Positions 34,657 to 43,714 of a stretch of 43,714 bases of DNA are shown in pieces. A program made the translations under genes and the position numbers. Location of the stretch: NCBI RefSeq assembly GCF_029868855.1, contig NZ_JARWOV010000162.1, positions 1 to 43,714 of the forward strand, given 5' to 3'. How positions within the stretch are numbered: the stretch's first letter is position 1; each line of letters opens with the position of its first letter. The notes below the pieces were generated by a model. It was not told where the DNA came from and did no database searches. It saw only the letters and a list, made by a program, of their open reading frames with translations. This stretch comes from Nocardia carnea. Lineage in GTDB: Bacteria; Actinomycetota; Actinomycetes; Mycobacteriales; Mycobacteriaceae.

Positions 34657-36240
34657 CTATCCCGCAGACCCCGTTCCGGGGAGTCGGGGTGCCGGTGCGG
34701 GTGGCGGGGGTGTGACCTGGAAGGTGGTTTCGGTGCTCTGGGTGCCGTCTTCGGAGGGGGTGTCCGAGGTGGACGGTGAGTCCGGGGCAGGTCGGTCTTC
34801 GAGAGGCGGCGGTGGGGCGAGGGCGCCCGGTCCCAAGCCTTCCGGGAACGGGATGGGCGGCAGGTTCGGATCCGGGCGCAGAGTCGGCTGCGAGGACGGC
34901 GGGGTGGTGGACGTGGTACCGGTGATCGTCGTCGTCGGCTCGCTGGGGGTCGGTTCGCCGCTGGTGGACGGCGCCGTGCCGGTACTGGGCTCGGTGGTCA
35001 CCGGCGGTTCATATGTCGGCTCGTAGGTCGGAGTATAGGGTTCGTCACCGGTGGCCGGTTCCTCGATCGGCTGCGGTGCCGTTTCGGTGGTGGTCGGCGC
35101 CACCGTGGTGGGGTCGGCCGTGGTGGTGGGCGGGACCTGCGCACTGCTGGTCGTTCCGGCCGGGGAGACCTCGTCGTCGGAATTCGGTGTGCCCGTGTTC
35201 ACCCCGTACCCGACGATCAGCCCGACCACCACGATCGCGCCGGCGACCGTACCGAACGCCTTGAGCAGGGTGTTCCCGGACTTGTCGGGGGTGAGTGCGC
35301 CGATCGGCGCGGCGGAGCTGGCGGTATCGGCCAGCAGCGCGGCACCTTTGGCGATCACGGCGTCCGGGTCCGGCACCGTCAGTACGGGCAGACCCAGTTC
35401 GCTGCGCAGGGTTTCCAGTACCGCCGGGATATTCGCCCCGCCGCCGATCACCACGACCGCTTCCGGGGCCCGGTCGGCCAGGCCGAAGGTCATCGAGGTG
35501 AACCGGGCAAGTTCCCGCAGCAGGCGGGCGGCGAGCAGTTCGAAATCGGTACGGGTGAGTTTGAGCGGCCGACCGGCGATATGGTCGATGGTGACGGCCT
35601 GGGTGACCGACAGATGTTCCTTGGCGGTACGCGCCCGGTTGATCAGCACACTGCGATTGGGCCGGGTACCGCGCCGGGCATAGTGCTGATCGACCAGGTG
35701 CCGGTACAGCAGATCATCGATCGCGCGCCCGCTGACCGTGGTGCTGCGAGCGGTGTGCAGGACCGTACCGTCGGCCGGATCGGCCACCGAGACGGTGCAG
35801 CCCGAAGCGCCGAGGTCGATCACCGCGACCGTGCCGTATCGGTCCAGCAGGCCGGTATCGCGCAGGAAGGTGAGCGCCGCGGTGGTTTCCGGGACCAGTT
35901 GCGGTTCGCGGTGTTTCCCGGTCGCCATCCGGATCGCCTGGGCCTGTTCCTTACCCCGGTAGGCCACGGCGACACCGGTGGGCGGGCGCTCGGCGACGAC
36001 GTCGAGGCCGGAGGTCTGGGGGGTGGGAACATGCGGTCCGAAAACGGCTTCGTGCTGATGGCTCGCGGGCAGCTGCGTGGTCATCAGCTCGATCGAGGAC
36101 GCAACGAGATCGCCGAGGTCGGAGTGTTCCTCCGCCGAGACGACCCGGTAGTCGAACTTCCGCGCACCGTTGGCCGCGGTGGTGACCAGTGCGGAGCACA
36201 CCACCTCGTTCCCGGCGGAGATGCCGAGCGACGTACGCAT
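34657..36240 (-). CDS. Membrane-anchored Hsp70-like ATPase with Pro/Thr-rich tail
   Basis: This 527-residue protein has an actin/Hsp70-type ATPase half (about 1-305): TSLGISAGNEVVCSALV (phosphate 1-like), TVAVIDLGASGCTVSVAD at about 137-154 (phosphate 2), and EAVVVIGGGANIPAVLETL at about 260-278 (adenosine motif). A single helix at about 327-347 (FGTVAGAIVVVGLIVGYG) is followed by a 180-residue Pro/Thr/Glu-rich tail outside the membrane. The DnaK substrate-binding domain is missing. Actinobacteria carry many such Hsp70-like fusions of unknown role, possibly envelope-linked. The start ATG 36240 has GGAGGTGA upstream. It is divergent from groES. The C-terminus ends LPGTGSAG, resembling but not functioning as a sortase signal. 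Confidence 0.85.
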   Translation of the reverse strand: MRTSLGISAGNEVVCSALVTTAANGARKFDYRVVSAEEHSDLGDLVASSIELMTTQLPASHQHEAVFGPHVPTPQTSGLDVVAERPPTGVAVAYRGKEQAQAIRMATGKHREPQLVPETTAALTFLRDTGLLDRYGTVAVIDLGASGCTVSVADPADGTVLHTARSTTVSGRAIDDLLYRHLVDQHYARRGTRPNRSVLINRARTAKEHLSVTQAVTIDHIAGRPLKLTRTDFELLAARLLRELARFTSMTFGLADRAPEAVVVIGGGANIPAVLETLRSELGLPVLTVPDPDAVIAKGAALLADTASSAAPIGALTPDKSGNTLLKAFGTVAGAIVVVGLIVGYGVNTGTPNSDDEVSPAGTTSSAQVPPTTTADPTTVAPTTTETAPQPIEEPATGDEPYTPTYEPTYEPPVTTEPSTGTAPSTSGEPTPSEPTTTITGTTSTTPPSSQPTLRPDPNLPPIPFPEGLGPGALAPPPPLEDRPAPDSPSTSDTPSEDGTQSTETTFQVTPPPPAPAPRLPGTGSAG

Positions 36241-36748
36241 ATTCTCTTCACCTCCCTTCGAGCGGAACCTCGTCGTTCGCGCCGGCCGGTCCGGACATGG
36301 GGCGAGGCTGTTCGCGAAACCACCGCCGTCTGCGGGGAGCGGTGGGTTCGCGAACAACCATCACCCATGGTGCCACGATCTGTTATCCGAACGTTACAGA
36401 GTCGGAGAATCATTGGGAAGCCCTGTTTCTCTCGGGCTACCCGCCGTAGTCCGACCCAACCCGGCGACCAGCGACCTCGTTGTCTGGCGTGTTGGTGACA
36501 GCAAGATCATTCGCCGTGAATACGGCCCGATCGGCGGGTTGGCACCTCCTGCCCTTGAGCGCTGGCACTCTCATGTATAGAGTGCTAGTTGGCACCGATT
36601 GTTGCCCGGTGCCAGGCTTGACTACTGAGCAGGCGGTCCCGGCACCCGCGACGACGGGGCTATGCGCAGGGTCAGCATCGTGACCGAATCGATGGTCCGG
36701 GACAACAGTTCCGGACGACCGTTATCCCCTGAAAGTGGAGGGCTCAAC
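36241..36748. other. Divergent Hsp70-like/groES control region
   Basis: This 508-bp region separates the Hsp70-like gene from groES. It contains the CIRCE element at 36562-36588, with a TTGAGC at 36555-36560 and TATAGA at 36576-36581 forming a plausible groES promoter (15-nt spacer). The remainder shows no gene or repeat. Confidence 0.6.
36562..36588 (+). promoter_or_regulatory. CIRCE operator (HrcA-binding) upstream of groES
   Basis: CTGGCACTC-N9-GAGTGCTAG closely matches the CIRCE consensus TTAGCACTC-N9-GAGTGCTAA. It covers the candidate -10 hexamer, so HrcA binding would block groES-groEL1 transcription until heat shock. The element lies 160 bp before the groES start. Confidence 0.92.
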
Positions 36749-37051
36749 GTGGCGAGCGTGAACATCAAGCCGCTCGAGGACAAGATCCTCGTCCAGGCCA
36801 ACGAGGCCGAGACGACGACCGCCTCCGGCCTGGTCATCCCTGATACGGCCAAGGAGAAGCCGCAGGAAGGCACCGTTGTCGCCGTCGGCCCCGGCCGGTG
36901 GGACGACGAAGGTGAAAAGCGCATCCCGCTGGATGTCGCAGAGGGCGACACCGTCATCTACAGCAAGTACGGCGGTACCGAGATCAAGTACCAGGGTGAG
37001 GAATACCTGATCCTGTCCGCGCGCGACGTGCTGGCTGTCGTCGGCAAGTAA
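36749..37051 (+). CDS. groES: Co-chaperonin GroES
   Basis: GroES is the heptameric lid of the GroEL folding chamber. The 100-residue protein has all family marks: [46 protein letters not shown] (the mobile loop is within [12 protein letters not shown]), then [28 protein letters not shown]. The GTG at 36749 is preceded by GGAGGG and gives the usual [11 protein letters not shown] start; upstream in-frame codons are leader. It is regulated by CIRCE and cotranscribed with groEL1 105 nt on. Confidence 0.97.
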   Translation: MASVNIKPLEDKILVQANEAETTTASGLVIPDTAKEKPQEGTVVAVGPGRWDDEGEKRIPLDVAEGDTVIYSKYGGTEIKYQGEEYLILSARDVLAVVGK

Positions 37052-38764
<1,713 letters not shown>

Positions 38765-38808
38765 TCCGATTTCCCGGTCGGCTGCCGGCCGGAATCGGTA
38801 GGGACACA

Positions 38809-38856
38809 GAGAACGGGCCGTTCACACTCTGCGTGGAATGTGAACGGCCCGTTCTC
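38809..38856. terminator. Bidirectional terminator shared by groEL1 and the sigK-like gene
   Basis: A perfect 18-bp stem (38809-38826 against 38839-38856) with a 12-nt loop lies 45 nt after groEL1. Its right arm lies inside the last codons of the convergent sigma-factor gene. Confidence 0.9.
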
Positions 38857-39436
38857 GTATCGGCCGCCGCTCGCCGATGGGCGGGGCGGCCGCCATACTC
38901 TTCTTCAACCGGAGCAACCCGTCTCTGATCCGGGATTTGACGGTCGGCAGCCCGATTTCGAGCTGCCGCGCGACCTCCGCGTAGGTGCGGCCGTCGTAGT
39001 AGGCCAGTGAAATCGCCTCGCGCTGGTTCTCGGTGAGACTGCGCAGACCGACCACCACGGCCTGATGGTCGAGTTTGCGCTCGACCTCCTCGATGACCTC
39101 GTCGTAGTCGTGCCCGAGCACCCGGGCGCCGTAGGCGATTTCCCGCTGGGTATGCGCCTGCTCGGCACGCACGCGGTCGACCGCGCGGCGATGGGCCAGC
39201 GTCAACAGCCAGGTCACCGCCGAACCGCGGGCCGGATCGAAACTTGCCGCGGTACGCCAGGTCTGCAGGTAGACCTCCTGCGTGGTCTCCTCCGCGAACC
39301 CCGAATCCTGTAGGACACGCAACACCAGACCGAAGACCCGCGTGCGGGTTCGATCATAGAGTTCGGCGAAAGCCTCGGCGTCCGAATGGCCACAGCGCTG
39401 CAACAGCGCTGAGAGCTCCGTACTCTCGTGTGTCAT
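38822..39436 (-). CDS. sigK: ECF sigma factor, SigK-like
   Basis: This 204-residue ECF sigma factor has region 2 at about 15-85 (AFAELYDRTRTRVFGLVLRVLQDSGFAEETTQEVYLQTWR, then GSAVTWLLTLAHRRAVDRVR). Region 4 lies at about 125-185 (SLTENQREAISLAYYDGRTYAEVARQLEIGLPTVKSRIRDGLLRLKK). The EETTQEVYLQTWR and MAHRRAVDRVR-type blocks match mycobacterial SigK, which is held by the membrane anti-sigma RskA. No rskA lies next to it here, and it follows whiB3 on the same strand. The start is ATG 39436. The last codons are built from the groEL1 terminator stem. The name rests on remembered similarity and is less certain than the family. Confidence 0.85.
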   Translation of the reverse strand: MTHESTELSALLQRCGHSDAEAFAELYDRTRTRVFGLVLRVLQDSGFAEETTQEVYLQTWRTAASFDPARGSAVTWLLTLAHRRAVDRVRAEQAHTQREIAYGARVLGHDYDEVIEEVERKLDHQAVVVGLRSLTENQREAISLAYYDGRTYAEVARQLEIGLPTVKSRIRDGLLRLKKSMAAAPPIGERRPIRERAVHIPRRV

Positions 39437-39527
39437 CGGTCATAACAATAACCCCACGCTATGACCGAGACCGTATGTGGCCCCGCGGAAGAGACGGTGT
39501 CGCGCCCGCTGGTGAAGACGCCCCGGC

Positions 39528-39564
39528 CTGCCGGGCAGCGCCGAAACAGGCGCTGCCACGGCAG
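39528..39564 (-). terminator. Hairpin terminator after whiB3
   Basis: A stem of 15 bp with one bulged A (CTGCCGGGCAGCGCC against GGCGCTGCC-A-CGGCAG) and a GAAACA loop lies 17 nt past the whiB stop on the minus strand. Confidence 0.75.
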
Positions 39565-39580
39565 ACGCCGGCGAAGCGGG

Positions 39581-39874
39581 CTATACCGCCATCCGGCGCC
39601 GGTTGCGGCGCGCGTGCATTTCGCGTTCGGTTTCCGACATCCCGCCCCAGATTCCGTAGGGCTCACTGACCTTCAGCGCATGAGACCGGCACTGCATGAG
39701 CACCGGGCAGGTCCGGCAGATTTCCTTCGCGCGCAGCTCGCGAGCTGCCCGGGCCCGGCCGCGCTCCCCGTCGGGATGGAAGAACACCGCCGAGTCCACA
39801 CCCCGGCAGGAACCGCGCATCTGCCAGTCCCAGACATCGGCGTTCGGTCCGGGAAGGTGGGTGGGCATGGGCAT
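39581..39874 (-). CDS. whiB3: WhiB-family redox regulator (WhiB3-like)
   Basis: WhiB proteins carry a 4Fe-4S cluster and bind the primary sigma factor. In mycobacteria WhiB3 senses redox state and NO and controls lipid metabolism. The 97-residue protein opens MPMPTHLPGPNADVWDWQ, almost the WhiB3 start, and has four cluster cysteines, Cys23, Cys53, Cys56 and Cys62 (C-x29-C-x2-C-x5-C). The FFHPDGERGRARA block and the sigma-contact GIWGG at 74-78 follow, and then a basic DNA-binding tail HARRNRRRM. ATG 39874 has GAGGAG 8 nt upstream. Position after groEL1 matches Rv3416. Confidence 0.95.
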   Translation of the reverse strand: MPMPTHLPGPNADVWDWQMRGSCRGVDSAVFFHPDGERGRARAARELRAKEICRTCPVLMQCRSHALKVSEPYGIWGGMSETEREMHARRNRRRMAV

Positions 39875-40506
39875 GGGTTGAACTCCTCGTAGACGCGAGC
39901 TCGTCGGCATTGTCGAGCGAGTGATGGGTCAACTTCTCGGGTGGTGCCCGGCGTCCGTATGAACGCGCGGACCGTAGGCATACCGGGCGATTTTTCGCCC
40001 GGCGCCGTTCGTGGCGATGAGTTACGTTAGGGGTAACGGGGAAATTCCGTCAACAGTTCGGCGCGCTGATTTGTCGAATATTTTGCGGCTTGAATTTAAC
40101 CCGTCCGGCTGTTTACTTCCGCTAATCTTCCGGCGATACTGTGTGGTTACCCCGATGCCTGATTCTCGATCCGTCGGCGCTGGTCGGCCTTTTCGCAGGT
40201 GAGGATCTACGGCCGGGGTCGCGGGATCGGTCCGGACCGGAATGCGTACACGATCGGAGCGCGGACCGGGGCGGGAATCGCTGATCTCGGTACGATTACA
40301 GATGGCGGCCGGGCGGCTTCCAGGTTAATTAAGCGAAACGTTGCGGAATTCGATGCGTATCCGCTCATGGATTGATGGGTGGAGTTTAACCTGATCGAAA
40401 CACTGGTGATTCGATTAATGCTGAAAGATTGCTGAAACACTCGCAGCGGATCCGTCCGGCCGATTCGCCGGGCGCCGATCCGGGTGTGTCTCGGTACAGT
40501 GCACCG
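39875..40506. other. AT-rich divergent intergenic region
   Basis: These 632 bp lie between whiB3 and the TPR-like gene. They are clearly less GC-rich than the surrounding genes, with stretches such as TTAATTAA near 40326 and GAATTTAACC near 40093. An 8-bp hairpin (CCGGGCGA-TTTT-TCGCCCGG) lies at 39983-40002. Short frames on both strands have no coding character. It probably holds promoters for whiB3 and the downstream gene; no small RNA can be claimed. Confidence 0.5.
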
Positions 40507-41673
40507 GTGTCCGCCCCGGTTCTCCCCTCCGAAACCCCTTCCCACCGGCTTGCCGGCTTTGCTTTCGGCTCGCGGCAACACTGGTCCGCTGCCGAGTTGC
40601 CGGAGCCGGGCTGCAGTGTCGAAATATGGTGGCGAGCCGTGGCGTTGGGTGGTACAGGCCACTATGCGGCCGCCCGTACCGCATTGCGCCGGCTGCGGGC
40701 GAGCACCACCGATCCGGTGCTGCTCTCGCTCGCCGCATCCACCGAGGGTTCCTTGCGGCGTCAACTCGGCTGGCATGCGCGGGCCGCGCACGACGACGGG
40801 CTCGCCGCCGCGCTGGTACTGCCGCGATTGTCCGGCGTCTCGCCGGCCGGACTTCCGCGCCCGGCGCTCATTTATCCGGACGCCCCGGGGCGCCGCAATC
40901 CGGACGGTCTGCTCGATGCCGCGGGTGCCGCAGGCGGTGAGATCGCCCCGGGTGTTGCGTGCGGTGGGGTCTGCGCGGGTGCTGGGGTCGCCGCCGCGAG
41001 TGCTGGGCTCGGCGTGGACGCCCTGGACGCTGCGGGCGCCGCACCTCGGCGACCGGACGATACGGAGGCGGCCGGCTATCAGCGCGTTCCGGACTCGATC
41101 GACGCCGCGGCCGATGCCCTCATCGGCCTCGCCGCCGACGCGCTGGGCACCGGCAGGCTCGCGCTCGCCACCAGGTTGCTGGACCGCTGCGCCGCGCTAC
41201 TGGAGGACGAGTGTCCCTCCGGCTCGACCGGTGAGGGGATCGCGCGGGGGGAGACGGGGGGCGCGGCGGTCGATCGCTCCCGTGCGCTCGTCCGGTTGCA
41301 CTGGGTACGTGCCGAAACCGCACTGGCCGGTGGCCGGGGTGAAGCAGCCCTGGCCGCGGCGGAGGTCGCGCTGGCATCGGCCGAGCACGGCCCCTCGATC
41401 CGGCACCGGGTGAAATCGCGACTGCTGGTCGCCGCGGCCGCCGGCGTGACCGGCGATACCGCGCGGGCCGTCGAGCTCGCAGCTCTGGTCGAGGAGCAAT
41501 GCCGGGAAGCGGGCCTGGTGCCGCTGCGCTGGGCCTGCGCCATGTTACGAACCGGACTACCTGCGCCCGGCGCGGGACCGGCCGCCGGACACGCGTCGGC
41601 GGCGGCCGACGCGGAGGCGTGTCGTGCCCTCATCTCCAGGCGTGGCGGGCGATTTCGCGACAACGGAAGGTAA
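40507..41673 (+). CDS. Ala-rich TPR-like protein beside sigD
   Basis: I cannot assign a function to this 388-residue, Ala- and Arg-rich helical protein. Helical pairs resembling TPR repeats are visible: WWRAVALGGTGHYAAARTALRRL with LLSLAASTEGSLRRQLGWHARAAHDDG, then LATRLLDRCAALLEDE, VRLHWVRAETALAGGRGEAALAAAEVALASAE and VTGDTARAVELAALVEEQCREAG. The middle (about 125-185) is low-complexity Gly/Ala. There is no signal peptide. Position just before sigD matches Rv3415c. The start is uncertain: GTG 40507 fits the conserved part, while ATG 40429 would add 26 residues. It lies 127 nt upstream of sigD on the same strand. Confidence 0.75.
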   Translation: MSAPVLPSETPSHRLAGFAFGSRQHWSAAELPEPGCSVEIWWRAVALGGTGHYAAARTALRRLRASTTDPVLLSLAASTEGSLRRQLGWHARAAHDDGLAAALVLPRLSGVSPAGLPRPALIYPDAPGRRNPDGLLDAAGAAGGEIAPGVACGGVCAGAGVAAASAGLGVDALDAAGAAPRRPDDTEAAGYQRVPDSIDAAADALIGLAADALGTGRLALATRLLDRCAALLEDECPSGSTGEGIARGETGGAAVDRSRALVRLHWVRAETALAGGRGEAALAAAEVALASAEHGPSIRHRVKSRLLVAAAAGVTGDTARAVELAALVEEQCREAGLVPLRWACAMLRTGLPAPGAGPAAGHASAAADAEACRALISRRGGRFRDNGR

Positions 41674-41800
41674 CCCAGGTTCTACCGTCTCGACCCGCGC
41701 GGGCGGCCGTGTCCTATTGTTGATCCCGTTCCGCTGGACCGGCGGAAGCACAGGTCGTCACCGGCCGTGCCACTTTGTAACGCCAGGAAATCCGCTGACG

Positions 41801-42379
41801 ATGACGCACACGGGCGAAGAGTTGGACCGCGCCGTCGCCGCTGCCGCGCAGGGCGACAGGTCTGCTCTAGCTCAGGTACTGAAATTGGTCCGTCCGCTGG
41901 TGATGCGATATTGCCGCGCGCGGATCGGTGCTGCGGAGCGTGGACAACTCTCCGCGGACGACGTCGCGCAGGAGGTCTGTCTAGCGGTCATGACCGCCCT
42001 ACCCAGGTATCAGGACCAGGGTCGGCCGTTCATGGCCTTCGTATACGGAATCGCTTCGCACAAGGTCGCCGACGCCCATCGCAACGCCTCCCGTAACAAG
42101 GCGGAGGCGATGGCCGAAGTACCAGATGTCATATCCACCGACCACGGACCGGAGCAGCGAGCTCTCGAATCCGAAACGAGCCGGCAGATGAACACTCTGC
42201 TGGCCACGTTGCCGGAGAAACATCGGGAGATCCTGATCCTGCGACTGGTGATGGGTTTGTCAGCGGAGGAAACCGCGACCGCCGTGGGCAGTACGGCGGG
42301 AGCGATACGGGTCGCCCAGCACAGGGCGCTCGCAAAACTGAAGGCACAAGTGGCGAGGGCAGGTGAAATATATGGCTAG
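41801..42379 (+). CDS. sigD: ECF sigma factor SigD
   Basis: SigD is an ECF sigma factor that in mycobacteria controls genes after stringent response and in stationary phase. The 192-residue protein has region 2 (LVRPLVMRYCRARIGAAERGQLSADDVAQEVCLAVMTALPRYQDQGRPF, AFVYGIASHKVADAHR) and region 4 (LATLPEKHREILILRLVMGLSAEETATAVGSTAGAIRVAQHRALAKLKA). Both are very close to mycobacterial SigD as I remember it. ATG 41801 has AGGA about 13 nt upstream, a weak site. The stop overlaps the anti-sigma gene by 8 nt, the classic sigma/anti-sigma coupling. Confidence 0.94.
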   Translation: MTHTGEELDRAVAAAAQGDRSALAQVLKLVRPLVMRYCRARIGAAERGQLSADDVAQEVCLAVMTALPRYQDQGRPFMAFVYGIASHKVADAHRNASRNKAEAMAEVPDVISTDHGPEQRALESETSRQMNTLLATLPEKHREILILRLVMGLSAEETATAVGSTAGAIRVAQHRALAKLKAQVARAGEIYG

Positions 42380-43535
42380 GGATGGCGGGCGCGGTCGGGG
42401 CGACAAGTGGGCGCGGCGCGTATCGCGGAACACCGATCCCTACGCCGAGGGCTCCGGTGCCGGGTCCGAACCGGTCGATATCGGCGCGGTTCGTCGTGAT
42501 GACGAACTGATCGACGCTATCGCCCGGGGCGGGCCCATACCCACCGAGAGCACCGAGGAACTCCAGCTGGCGACATTGCTGGCGGATTGGCGGGCCGAGA
42601 TCGTGGCTCCGCCGCTACCGGACGCGCCCGATCTCGATACCGTCGTCGCGGCGGTCAATCAGGAGATCGGTGCCCGGCAGGCGCGGGTCAGCGCGCAATC
42701 CGGCGGGCGGCTGCGGCTGCTCCGCCCGATCGCCACGACGGCGGCCGCGCTGGCTCTGGTGTTCGGTGGGCTTTCGGTGTTCTCGTATCAGGCCGAACCC
42801 GGCGATGCGCTCTGGCGTGTCAAAGAGGTGGTCTTCAGCGAACAAGCACAGAGCACCGTTGTGCAGTACGCCGACGACAATCTGGCCGCTGCGCAGGAGC
42901 TGCTCGACGAGGACAAACCGGATCAGGCCAAGGCCCGCCTCGAACAGGCGTCGGCCAATGCCTCGCAGATCGACGATCCGGTCAAACGCAACGAGCTCGT
43001 GGCCCGATGGCGCGAGCTGGTCGACAAGGTCGGCCAAGTCGCTCCGGAGATCGCCGCAGAGCTGGAGGAGAAGGCTCCCGCGCCGGATCCGGAGGCGCCG
43101 GTGAAGCCGGTCACGCCCGGGGGCACCTCCGAGCGTCCCGGCGCCACGGTGACCACCACGCCCGCGCCGGGTCAGCAACTCCCGATGCAGGCTCCCGGCT
43201 CCGGAGACGATCGGCCGACGGCGCCCGATGCCACCGCGCCGGTCCTGCCGTCGCCGGACCGGCCGGCACCCGATACGGACGCTCCGGATACCCAGGCGCC
43301 GGATACCCAGGCGCCCGATATCGCACCGGACGACACCACCGACGCGAACACCCCTGGCCCGACCACTCCGGCCGGGCCCGGGGCAGATTCGGTGGAGCCG
43401 ACCACGCAGGCCCCACCGTCCACGATCAGCTCACCCGGCCCGGCCGAGCCGTCGGTGCCGCAGGTTCCGCAGGTTCCGCAGACCGGAGTGCCGTCGGCTC
43501 CGACGACGATCGTTCCCGGCACGCCCACCAACTGA
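42372..43535 (+). CDS. rsdA: Anti-sigma-D factor RsdA
   Basis: RsdA holds SigD at the membrane and is removed by regulated proteolysis. Residues 35-53 (PVDIGAVRRDDELIDAIAR) match the sigma-D-binding helix region. A single helix at about 116-138 (LLRPIATTAAALALVFGGLSVFS) crosses the membrane. Beyond it lies a helical segment (DNLAAAQELLDEDKPDQAKARLEQASANA) and then a 160-residue Pro/Thr/Asp-rich tail with repeats PDTQAPDTQAPD and VPQVPQVPQ. At 387 residues it has a long extracytoplasmic tail. The start ATG 42372 has AGGTGA upstream; GTG 42363 is possible. It overlaps sigD and is probably cotranscribed with it. Confidence 0.92.
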   Translation: MARDGGRGRGDKWARRVSRNTDPYAEGSGAGSEPVDIGAVRRDDELIDAIARGGPIPTESTEELQLATLLADWRAEIVAPPLPDAPDLDTVVAAVNQEIGARQARVSAQSGGRLRLLRPIATTAAALALVFGGLSVFSYQAEPGDALWRVKEVVFSEQAQSTVVQYADDNLAAAQELLDEDKPDQAKARLEQASANASQIDDPVKRNELVARWRELVDKVGQVAPEIAAELEEKAPAPDPEAPVKPVTPGGTSERPGATVTTTPAPGQQLPMQAPGSGDDRPTAPDATAPVLPSPDRPAPDTDAPDTQAPDTQAPDIAPDDTTDANTPGPTTPAGPGADSVEPTTQAPPSTISSPGPAEPSVPQVPQVPQTGVPSAPTTIVPGTPTN

Positions 43536-43584
43536 AACGCGGCTCGCCTCCCGAATTCGGGCGCGGTTCGTGAACTGATATCAC

Positions 43585-43620
43585 CGTGTGGCCGTTAACC
43601 CCGAGGTGGACGGCCACACG
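43585..43620. terminator. Terminator after rsdA
   Basis: A perfect 11-bp stem (CGTGTGGCCGT and its complement) with a 14-nt loop is followed by GGTTTTA. It lies 50 nt after the rsdA stop. The last 94 bases of the window hold no feature I can support. Confidence 0.8.
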
Positions 43621-43714
43621 GGTTTTACGCGTGATGCGGCGGGCTGTGCGTTCAGACCCTGGTGCGGGCATGCGAAAACGATCGGCCGTCGTATGGCGGT
43701 CGATCATGCCGGAT

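Noticed and set aside
34657..34680. LPGTG near the C-terminus of the Hsp70-like protein as a sortase signal
   Set aside because: Sortase signals need a following hydrophobic helix and basic tail; here only three residues follow.
40011..40202. A 63-residue forward frame in the whiB3 upstream region
   Set aside because: No ribosome site, no family resemblance, and AT-rich composition typical of intergenic DNA.
40207..40791. Minus-strand frame across the AT-rich gap and the start of the TPR-like gene
   Set aside because: It runs antisense to a better-supported gene, and the portion in the gap has no coding bias.

Overview
This is a high-GC actinobacterial chromosome segment, most likely from Nocardia or a close mycolic-acid relative. 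The basis is gene order. Two blocks follow, from memory, the order known in Mycobacterium tuberculosis around Rv3443c-Rv3413c: rplM-rpsI-glmM at the left, and glmS ... nnr-alr-tsaE-tsaB-rimI-tsaD ... groES-groEL1-whiB3-(hypothetical)-sigD-rsdA at the right. Nearly all proteins use GC-rich third positions, and many adjacent genes overlap by 4 nt.

Layout. 1-3604: a damaged or partial proline-rich membrane protein, then L13, S9 and phosphoglucosamine mutase. 3618-8118: small membrane, PspC and Asp-rich proteins, followed by a type VII-secretion-like set (an EspC/WXG100-sized protein, a 556-residue WxG protein with TPSG repeats, a coiled-coil protein and a small protein). Part of this stretch has visibly lower GC. 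8115-24372: an accessory catabolic region. It has an IclR regulator, a FAD oxidoreductase and an SsuABC-type ABC importer. The importer is translationally linked to a DszB-like desulfinase, two SsuD-like flavin monooxygenases, an atypical class II aldolase-fold protein and a cytoplasmic solute-binding-fold protein. Facing it is a second operon of an NCS1 permease, an amidase and a formamidase, preceded by a gene in which a GntR/FCD regulator is fused in frame to a complete amidase. 24585-34557: an alpha/beta-hydrolase-fold protein without its nucleophile, glmS, a cupredoxin lipoprotein, nnr, alr, a lipase-like hydrolase and the t6A genes tsaE-tsaB-rimI-tsaD. 34657-43714: a membrane-anchored Hsp70-like protein, a CIRCE-controlled groES-groEL1 pair, sigK-like and whiB3 genes, a TPR-like protein, and sigD with its anti-sigma factor.

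How it fits together. The two conserved ends supply translation factors, amino-sugar and cell-wall precursors (GlmM, GlmS, Alr), metabolite repair (Nnr), tRNA modification and stress control. The middle looks like an acquired scavenging module. One operon imports and breaks an organosulfur compound. The second imports and hydrolyses an amide, ending in formate and ammonia. A pair of 19-bp palindromes beside the IclR gene, a CRP-like site, and palindromes at the start of the regulator-amidase fusion suggest substrate-responsive control. I saw no tRNA, rRNA, CRISPR array, transposase or integrase.

The most unusual items are the GntR-amidase fusion, the desulfinase-monooxygenase-aldolase operon with its paired operators, and two fold-conserved proteins that appear to have lost catalytic residues.
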